NCBI RefSeq assembly: GCF_003590095.1
Contig: NC_039478.1
Location: forward strand, 5,084,001-5,148,000
DNA length: 64,000 bases
Source of the DNA: Trichoplusia ni
Taxonomy: Eukaryota; Arthropoda; Insecta; Lepidoptera; Noctuidae
Reading direction: 5' to 3'
How positions within the stretch are numbered: position 1 is the first letter of the stretch; each line of letters opens with the position of its first letter. The notes beneath the pieces are model-generated. The model was not told the origin of the DNA. It did no database searches and saw only the letters and a program-made list of their open reading frames with translations. The translations under genes were made by a program, and so were the position numbers. This document shows, in pieces, positions 32,810-46,560 of this stretch.

Positions 32810-35800
32810 GTGAGTGGATTTTTTTATACGATTTTTGTAATTTAATACAGCGGATGTGGAATAAATTGGGTAGCCATGGTGAGCTTCGCTACCTGTTTTA
32901 TCACGTGCTCAACCCCTGTTATTGTTTTCAACGCGTATGCTTTATAAAAACAATTCTGGGAACTAACGGGCTGTGGTTTGCTCTATTGTTCTATTTTACA
33001 GCGCTGTTTACTTAATGCTTCCTGCCACTGTGCTTAGCAGTAATTATCTGATTGTTTGAAGATTTATTTCTTAGCTTTGTCTCATTAATTCAGAACAGTT
33101 GACTCTACTTTAGCTCTACATTACTTGATACTTAGCTGTAGTTCAATGACTCTTATCTATGGGGCCTGTGTAACATTATTTGCTTCTGTATTATCAACTG
33201 ATATATCTTTTTATCGCTACAATACATTAAGCGTTTCTAATTAAAATTATTCACTGTAGGTACTAATACTCGTTCATCTATTAATGTTGTAATGTTTAAT
33301 TATTTATTAAGTAGTAATTGCTTATACACTTACACGTGTGCCTATAGAAACTTCTGAAATAAACCAGGTGCAGGATGTCTGCAGGCGATATTCAACCTTA
33401 TCCCTATGATGGTGCTGGTCAATATAGCATGCAGGTTCGAGATATAACTGACATCTGAAATGACTTCCTTATGTTATTATTCATATGCATGCATTACTTA
33501 AGGCTGGGCTCATGGAAACTCTAGCTATGGAAATATTATTTAATCATTATTACTTTCTTCAAGTATTCGTTAATCTACTTTCATAAACGATATGGAAGAT
33601 AAAAAATCCATTGTGATTAGGCAGTTTCAACTGTCTACCTAAGATATAGAGTCCATTTACCTTTGACGCTTTTATTTATTAAATCAATTAAAAGGTTTTA
33701 TTCTGATCACCGACTTGGTCATAATAGCGAAATTTACAACATCCAATCAAAGAAATATGAGTAATAAAAATCGCTATAAAACTAAATTACATTTTCGTTT
33801 GGAGCGATGGATAGATCAGCGTTGTATGAATGCAGGTCGCGTCAAGTCGATCTATTTAGATAGTATGAGTGAGATATTTTAAATGAAACTATTTTAAAAG
33901 ACATGAATACTATCAACTTGGACATTATGGCAAAATATAATTCACAATTAATGAGGTTTTAAAAATCAATTAATGAAAACTTAACTTTTAAACTCAAGTA
34001 ATGTACCTCCATAATATTTTTTCTTTAATAGAAAAACACGTTTTAAGAAATAAATTCGATCACTAGTTTTTACTATAGAAAACATAAAAAAATTTAATCA
34101 TTTGAATGTAACTACAGTAGGAAAACAAAAATGTTTATTCATTACAAGCAAGCAGTTCATTGTAAAGAGTATAGTAGTCACTATAAACAATCTCTTTAGT
34201 TGCTCTTTAATTCCTTTAAAGTTAATTTTATGGTTTGATAAAAATAAAACCTACATTTGTTTATAACCTTCATATGACATATTATTAAGCAAACTGGAAT
34301 CTGCATCTAAGTGCAGAAGTAAGAAAGCATTACGCAACGAAAACACAGTAGAAATGACGGCAGGTTTTCATTGTGTGACAAATAGTAGTTAATCTTAACC
34401 ATCAAGAGATAATGCTGTAATCTTATCAGGGCAATGATACTTATCGGTTCCTTGCGACACCGAAAATGGATACCGCAATACGACGTCAATAAACCTTTAT
34501 AATTTCTGAGTATTTTTGTGTTTAATGAAGTAAATGGACTGAAACGATTACTGCATTGGTCAATCGCTATTTACTTCATGGTTTAGTAAGCTATTAGCTA
34601 GTGCAAACAGTTCAAGTTGTAGAATTGGTAGAGTCAGCTATATCAACATAAGAAAAAAACTTCTCATGTCAGTTTTAAGTTTAAAATATGGTAAGTTCCG
34701 TATAGTTGAATACTGTATACTCAATCAGGTCTAAAGCCTCATGCAGTCTTCATCACTTTTAGTTGTAAAGTAGAGCCAGAAAGATATTCAAGAAATTTTG
34801 ATTTTATGTTTGGTCAGTATGACATGTATCTTTCTAACTTGTGCTATTGGGTAATTAACTTAGTTAATAAATAATGAAATTAATGGAATTTGATATAACT
34901 TTAAACTTACGTTATGGTAATTTCGAAGAAAATAGCTTTTTCGAGGACCCTTTCCATTTTGGAAGCTGGAGCTGAAGAGCTGATAGTACAGACTAGTATG
35001 AGTAAAAATTATTTTTTTGCTTTTTCTCAAAAATTATAAAACTCTTTACATAAACAAATTTACTTAAGCATTACCCAAAAGTAACATAATATGCTTTAAT
35101 GCACTTATTCTCAACATAAATTAGGATAATTCAATTCCATTAGAAAACCTAACCTATTTCAACGTCGGTAAACATAAAAGAGATTTATTAAACCGATAAT
35201 CAGATATATTTCATTTTATCATCGCGAATCAAACTTAGTACACTTGTTTTTTGAACTGGTCTCGTCGACAGTTAACGCCATTTAAAAACTTCCGCGAAAA
35301 TGGACTTCGATGTGAGATAAGCAAAGTGCAACTAATCTTAAAACAGGATTTAAGTGTTAAAAAAATAAAGTTCCTTTACGTGTATGAACGCTAAAGTAGG
35401 TACTTTAAAACTACTGATAAAAAATAAAGTTGTATGAAAAGTAATTTTTGTTTCTCACGTTTTCATGTTATAAGAAGTCGATTTTTATGTTAAAACTAGC
35501 TAGTAGCTTTCTTGCTTGGATTTGAATAGGGGTTTTTTGCATATTTTTAATTTGTCTGGATAAAAATATCAACCAGCTTAACTGGGTATAAAGTATCTGT
35601 GGCCCAAATTTTGTTCAAATGCTTTTGAAACGTGAAACAAAACTCTACCATACAATTCTCACCTATACAAAATAATTAAACCCCTCTACAGAAAAAAATA
35701 CATGCAATATGAATATTCAATACAAATGTAAATTATACTTAATAATTGAATATTTCATTGCAATCTACTTTAGAACTGATCTATGAAATATTCAGTGTGA

Positions 35801-38800
35801 ATTTGTAGAGTCTTGAGAAAAAAACCGGCCTGATTATTAGGTGTGTATCTCGATCCATAAATTTTAATATATTTTATGGTATTTCGAAACTGACAGGTGG
35901 GAAAAACATGAAACGAGCCGACAGAACACGTGTTCTGTGTTCATTGGTTTGTTGAATGGTACTAAGTTGTGTAGTAACTGAATTAGACCTTGCTTAGTTT
36001 ATGTCCGGTTGGTGTAGAATATTTTTTATGATCCTGACAAGAAAATCTGTGTAAAACATGAGACAATTTTTGTCCTGTTCCTTATATTGATTTTATTTCC
36101 TTAAAAAATATCTGGTGAATTTCACAAGCTCATCAAAGATGTTTTCAGGACAAGTTGGTCTCAAATAAGCCTAGTAATCCACAACTTGTTTCATACTTTT
36201 TACAAACGTTTAAGTTGTCAAGGATCGTTCAAAATAGAGTTAAATCAGTTTCAATTTGACAACATTTTAGGATTCCACATCAATACCAAAAAAACTTTAA
36301 ATTCCAAATATTCTTACATCATTGAGGACATAGGATCTTCACCCTGCATCGAAAGTTCCCATGAAACTAAAAACATTTGTTACTCAATCATAACGGATCA
36401 ATAATTTTTACCAAACTTGTATTTTACGCGAATGAAACCGTGGTAAAAAACCTCAGTTTAATTGCTTTTAGTTAACTTTTATTGTCTTAGAACCTAACTA
36501 CTATGGCGAGGTTCAATATAAAAAAACACCGTATAGAATTAATTAATGTGTTAGTTTTAAGGTTAAGCTTTCTACGTACCTACACAAAAACTTTTCAGCT
36601 CGTTTACCAAGCTTATGTGAAATATCTATAAAACCTTTAATGGATATTTTTTTCTGTCCGACTGCGCCATACACAAGTATATTTTTTATTTTTAACGCTC
36701 TTTTTAATTTTTAAATAAACACAATGTCACAATTAATACTGTTTAAAACTTGAAGTTTGGGCTTTTTGTATTGATTTCAATCATGAAAGAGAAACGCTGA
36801 CATACTTCGCATAATGCTTTCTCACTTCCACAAAGGCAACAACCCCAACAGTCCCTACTCAATAATATATTTTTTTAATTAGTACCTTTGTCTAAGGAGT
36901 ATAATCCTTGTGTCTCAGGGGGTTACTCAAACATTCAAGACACATACAAAAAACTCAGAACAAACCTTCGTAAAGCACCGTGGGTTTGGCGTTGGCATTA
37001 GCTTCTGCTTAAAATAAATATATAGGTATATTACAGAGCCTTTTGCAGTACTAAGAAGTCACATGCATTTAAATATACAACCTACAGAAATAAATACTAA
37101 CTAACAGACAGGTTGCTCATGAGTTTAACGTTCAAGTAGCTTGCAGTAATAAAACTTATTCAATAATAGTAAACGTGAATATATGCTTAAGTATTAAACG
37201 TGATAGCATTAATAAAGTTGTTTCACTCACTTCTATATGCAATTTATTGCGAGATTGATGCTCTCTTTCCAACGGTAAGAGATAGAAAAGGATAGCGCTA
37301 TCGTTATCGTATTCCTTGTTGTACTTGCGTTCGCATTTAATTATGAGGGATTAGTTTTATTGTTTTACGTCTTTTGTTATTTTAATATAGTGACTAGGTA
37401 TCTATGCATTATTGTAGAGTTCTGTTTAGGTTTCATATTGGCGTAAATTTACGTTTCTTCAAGCTAATTGCATAGAATTTTCAATCCTAAGTAATGTACC
37501 ACACATATATTTAGGAAAAAAGTACGCATCTAGTGCTACAATTTCCAACAAAACATCGAAATCAACAGCCAAACGAGCTCCCCATATCACAAACACAGAG
37601 ATACGCTGGTATCTCAAAGCAATTGTAAACACACGTATTCTCAACACAAGAAATTTAAATTTCCAAGGAGATCGCTTAAAGTATTCCTTTTAAAAGCTTT
37701 ATGTTATTGAAATGACCAGTATTACATCCCTACCTCCACTACTAACTGCACTGTCCACATAAATATGCATATCACTAAATTTTCAAACCGAAAAAGAGAT
37801 AAAAGTAGTTTTACTGCTTCGGTGCAAGTAAGATGGTAGAAATTCGATCAGGTGGCACGAGTGCGAGGGCAACGGAAGATGTTGTTGTTGAGGTGCGAGA
37901 AGGATAGCAATAAAATCAGAGGCTTTTACGGTAGACCGGGCAGCGTGCAGTGAAATGCGGGCTTGGTACACCTTTTTCGATCTCGCTTGAATAAATTGAA
38001 TTTGAGATTAATCTTTTGTAGTTGCTATAAATGACGGCTAGGTTTTTCTTATTGGTGATATTATAATATGATGGGTAGAGCAATAAAATGTGTTTTTATA
38101 TTCGAGATTATGAAGGATTGAAGCATCTAGTTCTAAATCTGGATGTATAATTAACAAATCATGCCGCACTAAAAAATATCCAATCAGATTTTATCGGTTA
38201 TTTATTGTTACGATAAAAGAACATAATTACAACAAATGTAAAACATTATTTAAATTTAATTGTCTTAATTTATCTCGCCTTGAATATTATTTTCCTTTAA
38301 AATACAATGGCGATAAATCATGGACTTAAAACATGAAACTCTGAAAACAGTTCATTTAAAATTCTGTGGAACCTACCAGAGAAAATATTTTAAAACAGTA
38401 AAAAGCAAAATATTCAGAGAGAAACAATGAAACTTTAAAAGCTAACATCTCCTTACATAAAGAGGCGAATAGCAACAAAACAAATGGACATAGCTACACA
38501 AGAGCATAAGGTTTACGGACACCGGAAACTTTATGAAAACACACGGGTTTAAACAGTTTTATTGTCCTGCCATATTGCTCATCTCAAATAGAAATAGGAT
38601 GGCTCGTAAATCTCGGAATAGCAATGTTTGAGACTTCATTCGAGTTGAATAAATAATAGGGATCATGTGACAACCCTATTAAAATGTACTAGACGAAAGT
38701 CAAAGTTATAAAAATGTTGTTGTTGAAGACCCTGATAACAATGAGCTATCTATCGATTAATGTTTTTTTTTTATTGCTGAAGTTAAAACGAAAAACAATG

Positions 38801-40070
38801 TGATAATAAGCTAAACTTTATTCATGAGCGAGCAAAGAAAAATAAAATGATTCGAACCTAGACCAATTAAAATTCGAATTTGATTTTAAATGTAATTTGT
38901 ATGTTGCTTTATATTTTAATGTCATCTTCCATTCCAGTCTAAATAAGTAATGGGTCATGAAATCAATTAAAGATAATCCGATTAAAATCATAATTTATAC
39001 ATAGCCGCGATTTTATTGACTCCAACTACCTTCACTGGAGGTCAAGACGGGGTTTTTAAATACAATAATAATAAATTTCAAGTAAATTGCCTGAATTTAT
39101 AGTGAAATCAAATCAAAGAACAGTCTGATATAAATCAAGAATCGACACTAATGCCGATACTGTGACCAAATCCGGTTCTCATTAACATTTTCTGATATCA
39201 CCAGAAGCTTAAAACTTATACAAAAATATAAATTGATGAATGATGCATGAGGGAACTAGACGGATACAAAAATAAAAATTTGAACAAAACGTTTTGTAGC
39301 ATTGAATATATTAACGAGAGACGGGGAATGAACTTTGATTGGTAATACGTTCTACGTTTAATTAGTGGCGGTACACTTTTTTGTTGCTTAGTTTAAGAAA
39401 TCTAATAAACTTAACACTACAGCATTAACAATAGATATACATGATGTAGTTATATGAATGTTCAATTTAAAATGTGTTATTTACCCATCAGGCGTAAAAT
39501 TAGAAGCACTGACCGCTATGCATAAGTTAGCATCTAATGCAAAGTCGTTTTGTATCCCATGAACGACTTATCCATAAAACAGTATGAAATCAATTGGATG
39601 TAAATGAGATATGGTAACGAATGATCTGATTTCAATACATCTGTTAGGTGAGAATTTATGTTTTATGCTAATACATCGAAACAATGCAGGGCCGCTTAAT
39701 TAAGCATGTTTCTCGATCCATAAATCTTAATGTTCATCAGACGTGGGATGGTAAATGAAATACGTAAGAATCGTATCTGGTACATGATCAAATGGAAGAT
39801 TCAGATAAGAATCTACGTTAGCAAGAATATTAAAATGTTGTTAATTAAGATGTGTTTGTCATAAATTAAAAGATTTTTCTTTATTTCGTATGTTTAGAAG
39901 TTACTAAATCTTAAGACGGCATGTTAGATTTTATGGAACTGCGTGTAGCCAATTATTTAAATGGGTTTCCCATAATTTTTATCACAGTTTTTATTTTATT
40001 TTAATTAGAAAGTAGCATTGAAATATTGATATTTTAACGAGCTGTTATTTATACTCTATTTTGTTTTCAG
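32810..40070 (+). other. First intron of the Odd-family gene
   Basis: About 7.3 kb, AT-rich, ending in ATTTTGTTTTCAG. Apart from the small ORF at 33375 no coding segment is supported, and I recognise no transposon. Large introns in developmental regulators often hold enhancers, but nothing here can be assigned by eye. Confidence 0.55.
33375..33458 (+). CDS. Small ORF, possible micropeptide or upstream ORF
   Basis: A 27-codon frame (MSAGDIQPYPYDGAGQYSMQ then seven residues) with a good start context (A at -3). It is preceded by an acceptor-like TAAACCAG. The Tyr/Pro/Gly-rich composition is unlike random AT-rich DNA. It cannot be an in-frame start of the zinc-finger protein, because splicing from CAG|GTTCGA to 40071 runs into a stop after six codons. 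Coding status is unproven. Confidence 0.25.
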   Translation: MSAGDIQPYPYDGAGQYSMQVRDITDI

Positions 40071-40971
40071 ATGTTTTTGAAACCGTGATGTCGGACAACG
40101 CTGGAACAGTAGTATCGAGGGCGTCCACACCTCGCCCTGTTAATGAAACACCAGTTACAGCACCTTTAAGGTCTAGACATGACCAGTTCCTCGCTAGCTC
40201 AGCTGAGAGAGCTCAACAACGCCCATCATCGAGTGGCAGAAATCCATCAGGAAACTTTGAATCACCACCCCTACCTTACCATCGACAGATGACAACAGGT
40301 TCCTTGCTTACATCTTCCCATCGCGAAACATCAGCTTTTGTACCTGTTGTTCCTACTCGGACTATGCACCCAGTTATTTATCCTAACGAAATGCATCCCG
40401 CATTGATCCCTTCAGAAATCATTGAGAGAGAAAGAATGATGGATAGGGAAAGAGCTGAACCTGTTAAAGGTTCTCCGGACAGAGCGTCTGGAAATTTCCC
40501 AAAGCGAAACTCCTTCGATTTAATGGCTATGATGGTTGAGAAACGAAAAGAGGTAGCATTGCGTGAGGCTGCAGCAGCCATGTTGCTACCGCATCATAGA
40601 ACATCATCCATTGAAGGCATGATGTCAGATGGATCTTCACAACCTCCCATCTACGGTCCACCGGGACCGTTCCTTGGTCCTCCAGGGCCCTCTCCCACTG
40701 CAGCTGGCAGTTTCACATTCCCTGGAGCCGGTTTATTTCCTCCTGGGGCTGGACCTCACCAGATGCACCCCCATTTGGATAGAAGACTGCTAAGAGCACC
40801 TGGTCGTGCCTCAAGACCTAAGAAACAGTTTATCTGTAAATTCTGTAACCGTCAATTTACAAAATCCTACAACCTGCTCATCCACGAAAGGACACATACC
40901 GATGAGCGGCCATACTCGTGTGACATCTGCGGCAAGGCTTTCAGAAGACAGGATCACTTGAGAGATCATAG
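40071..40971 (+). CDS. bowl: Odd-skipped family C2H2 zinc-finger transcription factor, N-terminal exon
   Basis: The exon starts after TTGTTTTCAG. The first in-frame ATG is 40088 (MSDNAGTVVSRASTPRPVNE), giving 294 codons plus two bases. The N-terminal region is Ser/Pro-rich, with FDLMAMM (an eh1-like Groucho-binding candidate, weak) and a Gly/Pro-rich stretch (GPPGPFLGPPGPSP). Finger 1 has C250, C253, H266 and H270 (FICKFCNRQFTKSYNLLIHE) and finger 2 has C278, C281 and H294. The fingers match my recollection of the Odd/Bowl/Sob/Drm family. Family members are nuclear regulators of segmentation, leg joints and gut. The long N-terminus favours bowl over drm. bowl versus sob is not certain. The exon ends before the last ligand of finger 2. 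Confidence 0.88.
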
Positions 40972-42824
40972 GTAAGTCTCTTTTGATTGATGTATGTAAT
41001 CAACCATCATTAACATGATGATCGTTAAAAATGAAATGATGTTATTAGTTTACTCGTAAAAGCGACTACTCATGTTCAATTTTATCGGTTAGTTGCTTTT
41101 TACTCGCAGGAAGTGATAAAGTGGTCTATTTCTAGTCCAGACCATCATGCATACACTTACTATAATTATATTTTTTACCGTGAGTATTAGAGTGCCGCTT
41201 TCCTGCACATTTTAATTTTCTACAACACTGGTCGTTGTATGCTATAGATAATTTGTATGCACGTAACAGGCAGCCGGTGTAACTCAAGTTGCAGATGTTA
41301 AGCGGACTGTGGCCGTATCCGCCCGAATACTCGGAATCGGAATATTTATAAAGTTTCTCGATTGTAGCTAGCTCTGGCTTCTAAGAACTCTTTATATCTT
41401 GATTAATAAGTAAAAGGTGATTATACTTTCAAGCTCAAGTACAATTGTGATGAAAAAATGTCGGCTGACGATCGTACAAACGAATGCCATTTGTTCAGAA
41501 TGCCTAAGTAGTGGTTCGTGATTGTACTTTGAGATAACAGACAAATAATATATTGCTGTCTCGGACAGTACATGACAGACATACTGATGGATTTTATTAG
41601 AGTATCTTTGATTTGTGTTACAGCGAACGAAATAATATTTTTTATTTAAGTATGACTTATACTGCGAGCTCAAAGAAGACAAATCCTTTATTTATTGCTC
41701 TTACCTCAATAATTAACATTAACTGAGCGCATAATTTATTTGACCCATCAGGATTTTGGTCTAGGAATTTTTATCGTGCTATCAAAACTGTGTGCTACTC
41801 ACACATGGACATGTCCAATACAAAGAAGCTCGTAATCGGATTTAAATATTTTGGACGTCAATCCTATAATATATAACTCATTAAAACATACATTTTGTGT
41901 GAGGGTCGACGCCTTATGAAGCGAATCGAGTAATTTTATAGCGAGTTATAAAAACTGAACGGCTTCGACGCTGATTGGAGTCGGCTACTAAGTCCAAACA
42001 ACTATGGCTTAGTAGGAATCGTGAGTGATCAAGTTTTCTCAGGAAAAGGAAACATTATTATTTTATTTTTTATCGTTGTATACTTTAAAACTACAAAAAA
42101 TACTACAGAATTTTAAACTCATCGCTAAATTTTGAAGAACCCCGTGTTTTTAAACGGTTTTATATTTTTCGCTTAAGACATTTTTTGAATCTACTTAGAT
42201 GAATAAAATTTATTCATTGAAAACGAATGGCTTGTATGTAGCGTATGGTCAAAAGTCCAAGTCAAGTACGCAAACACAGCTTTCTTTTTTATAAACAAAA
42301 GAAAAGCGGTCAGTACGTACGACGGATGGCGTTATGTAATCGCTAACGATTATAAATTAAATGACTTATTATTTTCGACATTTCTCAAGAAATATACAGG
42401 GTGTAAGGAACACCGTGACTTTTCCGTGGGACCTGAGTTCTAGACATGATTCCAGACCCCACTGCGTTGGAATTTTTCATCGGTCTTTTCATGAAAATTG
42501 CAGTTTTTTTTCGCGTTTTTTTAATTTTATGTGTCATAAAATCATTTTTCCTACGTATTTCAATAATATTTTCATAAACAAAATCATTATTAAGCCGTTT
42601 TCACAAAAAAGGCAATGTAAATGAAACACTAAAAACTGCTCCCGATCAGCTGATTCGTAAAGGTACTCGTCGGTCATCGCTCTCTCGCAAATCTAACCGA
42701 AAGTGACGTCAAAACCGAACCAATACTCATGAGCGTCAACCGTAAGAGATAGCGCAACTATTGCGCGCTCACTCGCACTCATTATTCGTAATCCTGCCTA
42801 CTATTCCTTTAAAAAAAGCCGCGC

Positions 42825-42915
42825 GCTTTGTAGGCACCGCTAGCCGCCTTTGTCGACACCGCTAGCGCGTCGCCGACACCTACAGCGGTATCGGCGAGTG
42901 ACGTACCTGTGACAC
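42825..42915. repeat. GC-rich imperfect repeats inside the transposon
   Basis: Three related units (GGCACCGCTAGCC, GACACCGCTAGCG, GACACCTACAGCGG) lie within 90 nt, about 430 nt from the left end. They could be subterminal transposase-binding repeats or simply GC-rich filler. Confidence 0.45.
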
Positions 42916-43530
42916 TGGATAAAATAGTACATCGATTTTTGTTACACGGGTTCCATGTTATAAAATAAAAAATCACTTTCTCAGCGTTTATCAACTTATC
43001 GTACTACGAAATTTATTAAAACCTTTTATTATTAACAGTTTGTTATTGTTTAGAAGTCTGTAGTTCTAAAACATGTTGTTATAAACAATAATTTATTTTT
43101 TCTAAAATTAAACTCTGTTTTTTTACTAATATCCATCATCTACTAATGAAATTCCTGCCTAAAAAGTTTTATCATTTTTTTTCCTACGAACTGCTGAATA
43201 ATTATTCCAGTCACATAAAACAATTATGTTCTTACACAAAAGTACATTTTGTGATTAATCAATTTTAAAGGTTTAAGTTAAGTACTTTATTGTCAAGAAT
43301 AATTTTACGATATTCACTTCGACCTCATGTAATTTATCGATAAAGAATCATAGGTACCTAGGTCCAACACTACTCAAAGGTAAAACCGAAAGTTCGGCTT
43401 TTTTCAAAATAGTACCTATTTTTACTCAGTTTGTTCCTTACGCTAATCGAATGTGCATGTGCAATCGGGTAATTCGCGGACTAATTATCGTGTAGGCAGA
43501 CAATTTTATTGTGTTAAGTGATATAAGTGC

Positions 43531-43788
43531 GTGTGTTGTGTGTATTATTTAAATTACGATCCTAGTAGCTCGATAGGTTATTTTACCGCCCGGGAGAATG
43601 GCAACATGCTAATGTGTTATGGCGAAGCACGTGGCAATGCAAGTCTCGCGATGAACATTTACTGGACGCGGTACTTTTTGCCCCGGGTTCAGCAGCAGAT
43701 TTTTCGCCGCGCCAAAATTTGTGTGCACGTAGATGGCGGACATTTCGAAATTTTCGAACCTTATCTGGTTAGAAGTGAGCGAGATTAA
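43531..43788 (+). pseudogene. Transposase with the catalytic core deleted
   Basis: About 85 codons. The start (YFTARENGNMLMCYGEARGN then ASLAMNIYWTRYF) resembles the helix-turn-helix head of insect transposases carrying a DUF4817-type domain. The end (FRRAKICVHVDGGHFEIF) resembles the extreme C-terminus of DDE-type transposases (x-C-x-x-x-x-G-G-H-F-E). The whole DDE catalytic domain between them is absent and the frame is kept across the join, so the deletion removed a multiple of three. The remnant cannot cut DNA but could still bind termini. The family match is from memory. Confidence 0.6.
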
Positions 43789-46364
43789 GGTAAGAGTAGG
43801 TTTGATTTAATAATACACAAGACACAGATTGAAGTCAGAATAGTGTAAATTGATTGGTATTTTTTTTGTGATTGTTTTTCGTTACATCACAACATTTTTA
43901 TAAAATGCGCGCGCGTTTCGAATGTTTCGATCGTGTCGCCGAGTGTCGCCCTCCTACCACATTACAGTTCGTGTAAGTACGTACGCTGAGCGTAAGGATC
44001 GCGCGGTAACCAATTCATTGCGTGCTCAAAAATGACTAAATCTATAAATATTAATCTCCGACGGTAGCGACTTCTTTAATATTAATTAACACGTTATTTT
44101 AAAGTCATTATGCGACTTTGGTGGTACGGTGTTCCTTACACCCTGTATAATACTTTCGAAGATTACGAAATTTTTCGTTCGCGAATATTACGAATTGCTT
44201 GTCATTGGCTGTTGTAAAGTACCTAATAGCTTACTGTAAATTTACAACGAGACATTAATCATAGGTAATGTTAGTCGCCAACATTTTATATCATATGAAA
44301 TGTACATTAAACTTGGCGCTGGTAGTTTTGATCGACAACGTCATGCGGACATTAAAGATGGCGATTAAAGAACGGCTTGAACGTCAGTTTGGCAATACTA
44401 GGATAGAACATAAAAATCCACTTAAACAACCATAAAATACTTATAAAGAACTGCATTACGTAAACTATGAGGAAAATAGCATATCTATCTTTACTTGTAT
44501 CTAGTAAACATGTCGCTTCTAATGTGTTTCCTGTGTACGGAAAAGCGTAAACAGAATTCCACAAAATATTTTGGTTTTATAAGATTGCGATTGGTATATC
44601 AAATCTGAGTAAAATAGAGGCACCATTTAAATGTGTATAAATTAATTATTAATGTTTTCGTTATTGTTTTTGTTATTAAGATTTTCTTAGTCCACAAGTA
44701 AATCTACCCGAAATGGACATACATATAAGTTATAGGTTTTGTCAAAAAAAGGTTTAAATCAAAACTTTTAAGAATCTAGAATGCCAAAGTAATGTAAATA
44801 ATAATAATAATTTTACCAGACAACGTCCATTTTTTTTTTTGGAAAATTCGTAAACGTTTTCGATACCGTTTCAAACATTCAAAGAATGTAGAAGCAAGCT
44901 AGTAAACAATTTAAAAACCCAATTCTATTTATATTTTCTTAATTCTAAATGTGTCAGTTTTATAATGAATTAACTCGTTTCCTTATAGAATGAATTAATA
45001 TTCAAATTGAATATCGATTTCTTTAGTTGAGTCGTTTTAATGATTTTGACATTCTTGAGCGCAAACTATTCGGCTGTATACTTGATTTCCATGACGAATG
45101 GAACATTTAAAAAAATATCCATCAGTTATTTTATGACATTTCGAATTGTTTTTCTTTTGTAATTAAATATTTATATTTTATGCATTGGATGATTGTTATG
45201 ATATTTTGAGGCTGCATTGTTTTTTTACCATATTTAAAAAATAGAAAATCTTTGTGGGATAAAAATATTGTTTTTTTCTGAGGTATTATTTCTAAATGCT
45301 ATTGGAGTCACAAACTTCATTAAAGCAGAAGTTCCAATTATTTAGTCCATACAAAAATGTAAAACGAACACCATCGGCCACTATCAATAAAATTAAATCA
45401 TTTGAATTCCCATACTTTTTGTCTTCTTATCTCAGGGGAGTATTGTAAAAACGTAAATTCTAATCAAACGCACATTACTATAAGAAACAGTTCTCATTGT
45501 ACAAAAAAGCCATGATCTTTGTGATTTTCGAGGCTGAGCCCAAATGGCTTGAACCACATTATCTAGCAGGTTTTTTACTTTACCGCCCGTAATTAGTTTA
45601 AATTCTGATGATTCATCTTTTTCTATTGGCTCAAACCATAATAGAGTACAGGACTTGGTAGAGTCAGCAAACAAACCATTAATAACTAAATGTATTAGAA
45701 TTTATTTCATTGCTTTAATATGGCCGCGTTTAAAACATGGTTTAGGCTTTTTTATACTACTTATTATTTTTGTGGTCCTTGCCATAATCTTTTGAATATG
45801 TTTCGTCAAATCAAAAACATTCATCATTTTTACTATCAGAAGAGAGTTAAAAAAATATTATTTAGATATCATTTTTCTTTTTTTCTTTTTTTGTTGACAG
45901 TACCATCGCATCAATGTAAGACCATCGTAAAGCAATTTACAAAGTATTCTTCGATACAATTTTGTACAACGTTTAAAGTTTGTATTGAATGGACATTAAC
46001 AAAAAACCTTTCTATAATTCTCACTTAAATTGGATGATAGGCAACTATGTCCTCAGAGATAGTTACTTGTAATTGTCTGTTCTTATTCTTAACTATTCGA
46101 TCATAAGTCCCACACGACTCAAAATATCCCACTAAATAAATGTTTGTTAAAAATCCTAGGAACTATGAAATCATCGTACCATAATGCGCTGTTTTTTGCT
46201 AAACATAATTATGTTATGATTGCCTTTATAATCGAATCGAAGTGCATAATGCAGAATACCATCCCATTAAACCCACTGTCGTAATTAATACCTTGGATGA
46301 AAAAGAACCGACGCGACAAGACCATGATATTACAAGCGATTCTTAGAAAAATATTTTTAAATCT

Positions 46365-46560
46365 GATGGATTGTTTAAAACGCATTTGGCTTTACAAAGT
46401 CATATCAGACTGAGGCTTGGCGCCAGTCAAGTTAACCGCGTGGATACCGTAACTTCTGGTCACTATACAACTAAGCTGGATGCTTGTCCGTGTGGAAGCG
46501 AGATGGAGCATACTGCATGTAAAAGCGTCTTGCTTTCACAACACATACGTCTCAACATAA
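46365..46560 (+). repeat. Possible degraded non-LTR C-terminal fragment
   Basis: A 66-codon frame contains HIRLRLGASQVNRVDT and DACPCGSEMEHTAC. This resembles the zinc-knuckle-like CPCG...EH pattern at the end of several non-LTR polyproteins. No flanking RT motifs remain, so assignment is weak. Confidence 0.3.

Larger units (their letters stand above)
42397..44145. mobile_element. 1.75-kb inverted-repeat DNA transposon, Tc1/mariner-like, internally deleted
   Basis: The left end CAGGGTGTAAGGAACACCGT (42397-42416) and right end ACGGTGTTCCTTACACCCTG (44126-44145) are perfect 20-bp inverted repeats. Both are flanked by TA, within TATA on each side, the target duplication expected of Tc1/mariner-type elements (a 4-bp TATA duplication is also possible). 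The inside is more GC-rich than its flanks and encodes a broken transposase at 43531-43788. It lies in the presumed intron of the zinc-finger gene. The perfect termini suggest recent movement. Confidence 0.85.

Noticed and set aside
33369..33434. 33375 ATG as alternative start of the zinc-finger protein
   Set aside because: Joining CAG at 33434 to the 40071 exon gives a stop after six codons.
45432..45674. 80-codon minus-strand frame suspected to be a transposase piece
   Set aside because: No conserved catalytic motif or terminal repeat nearby.
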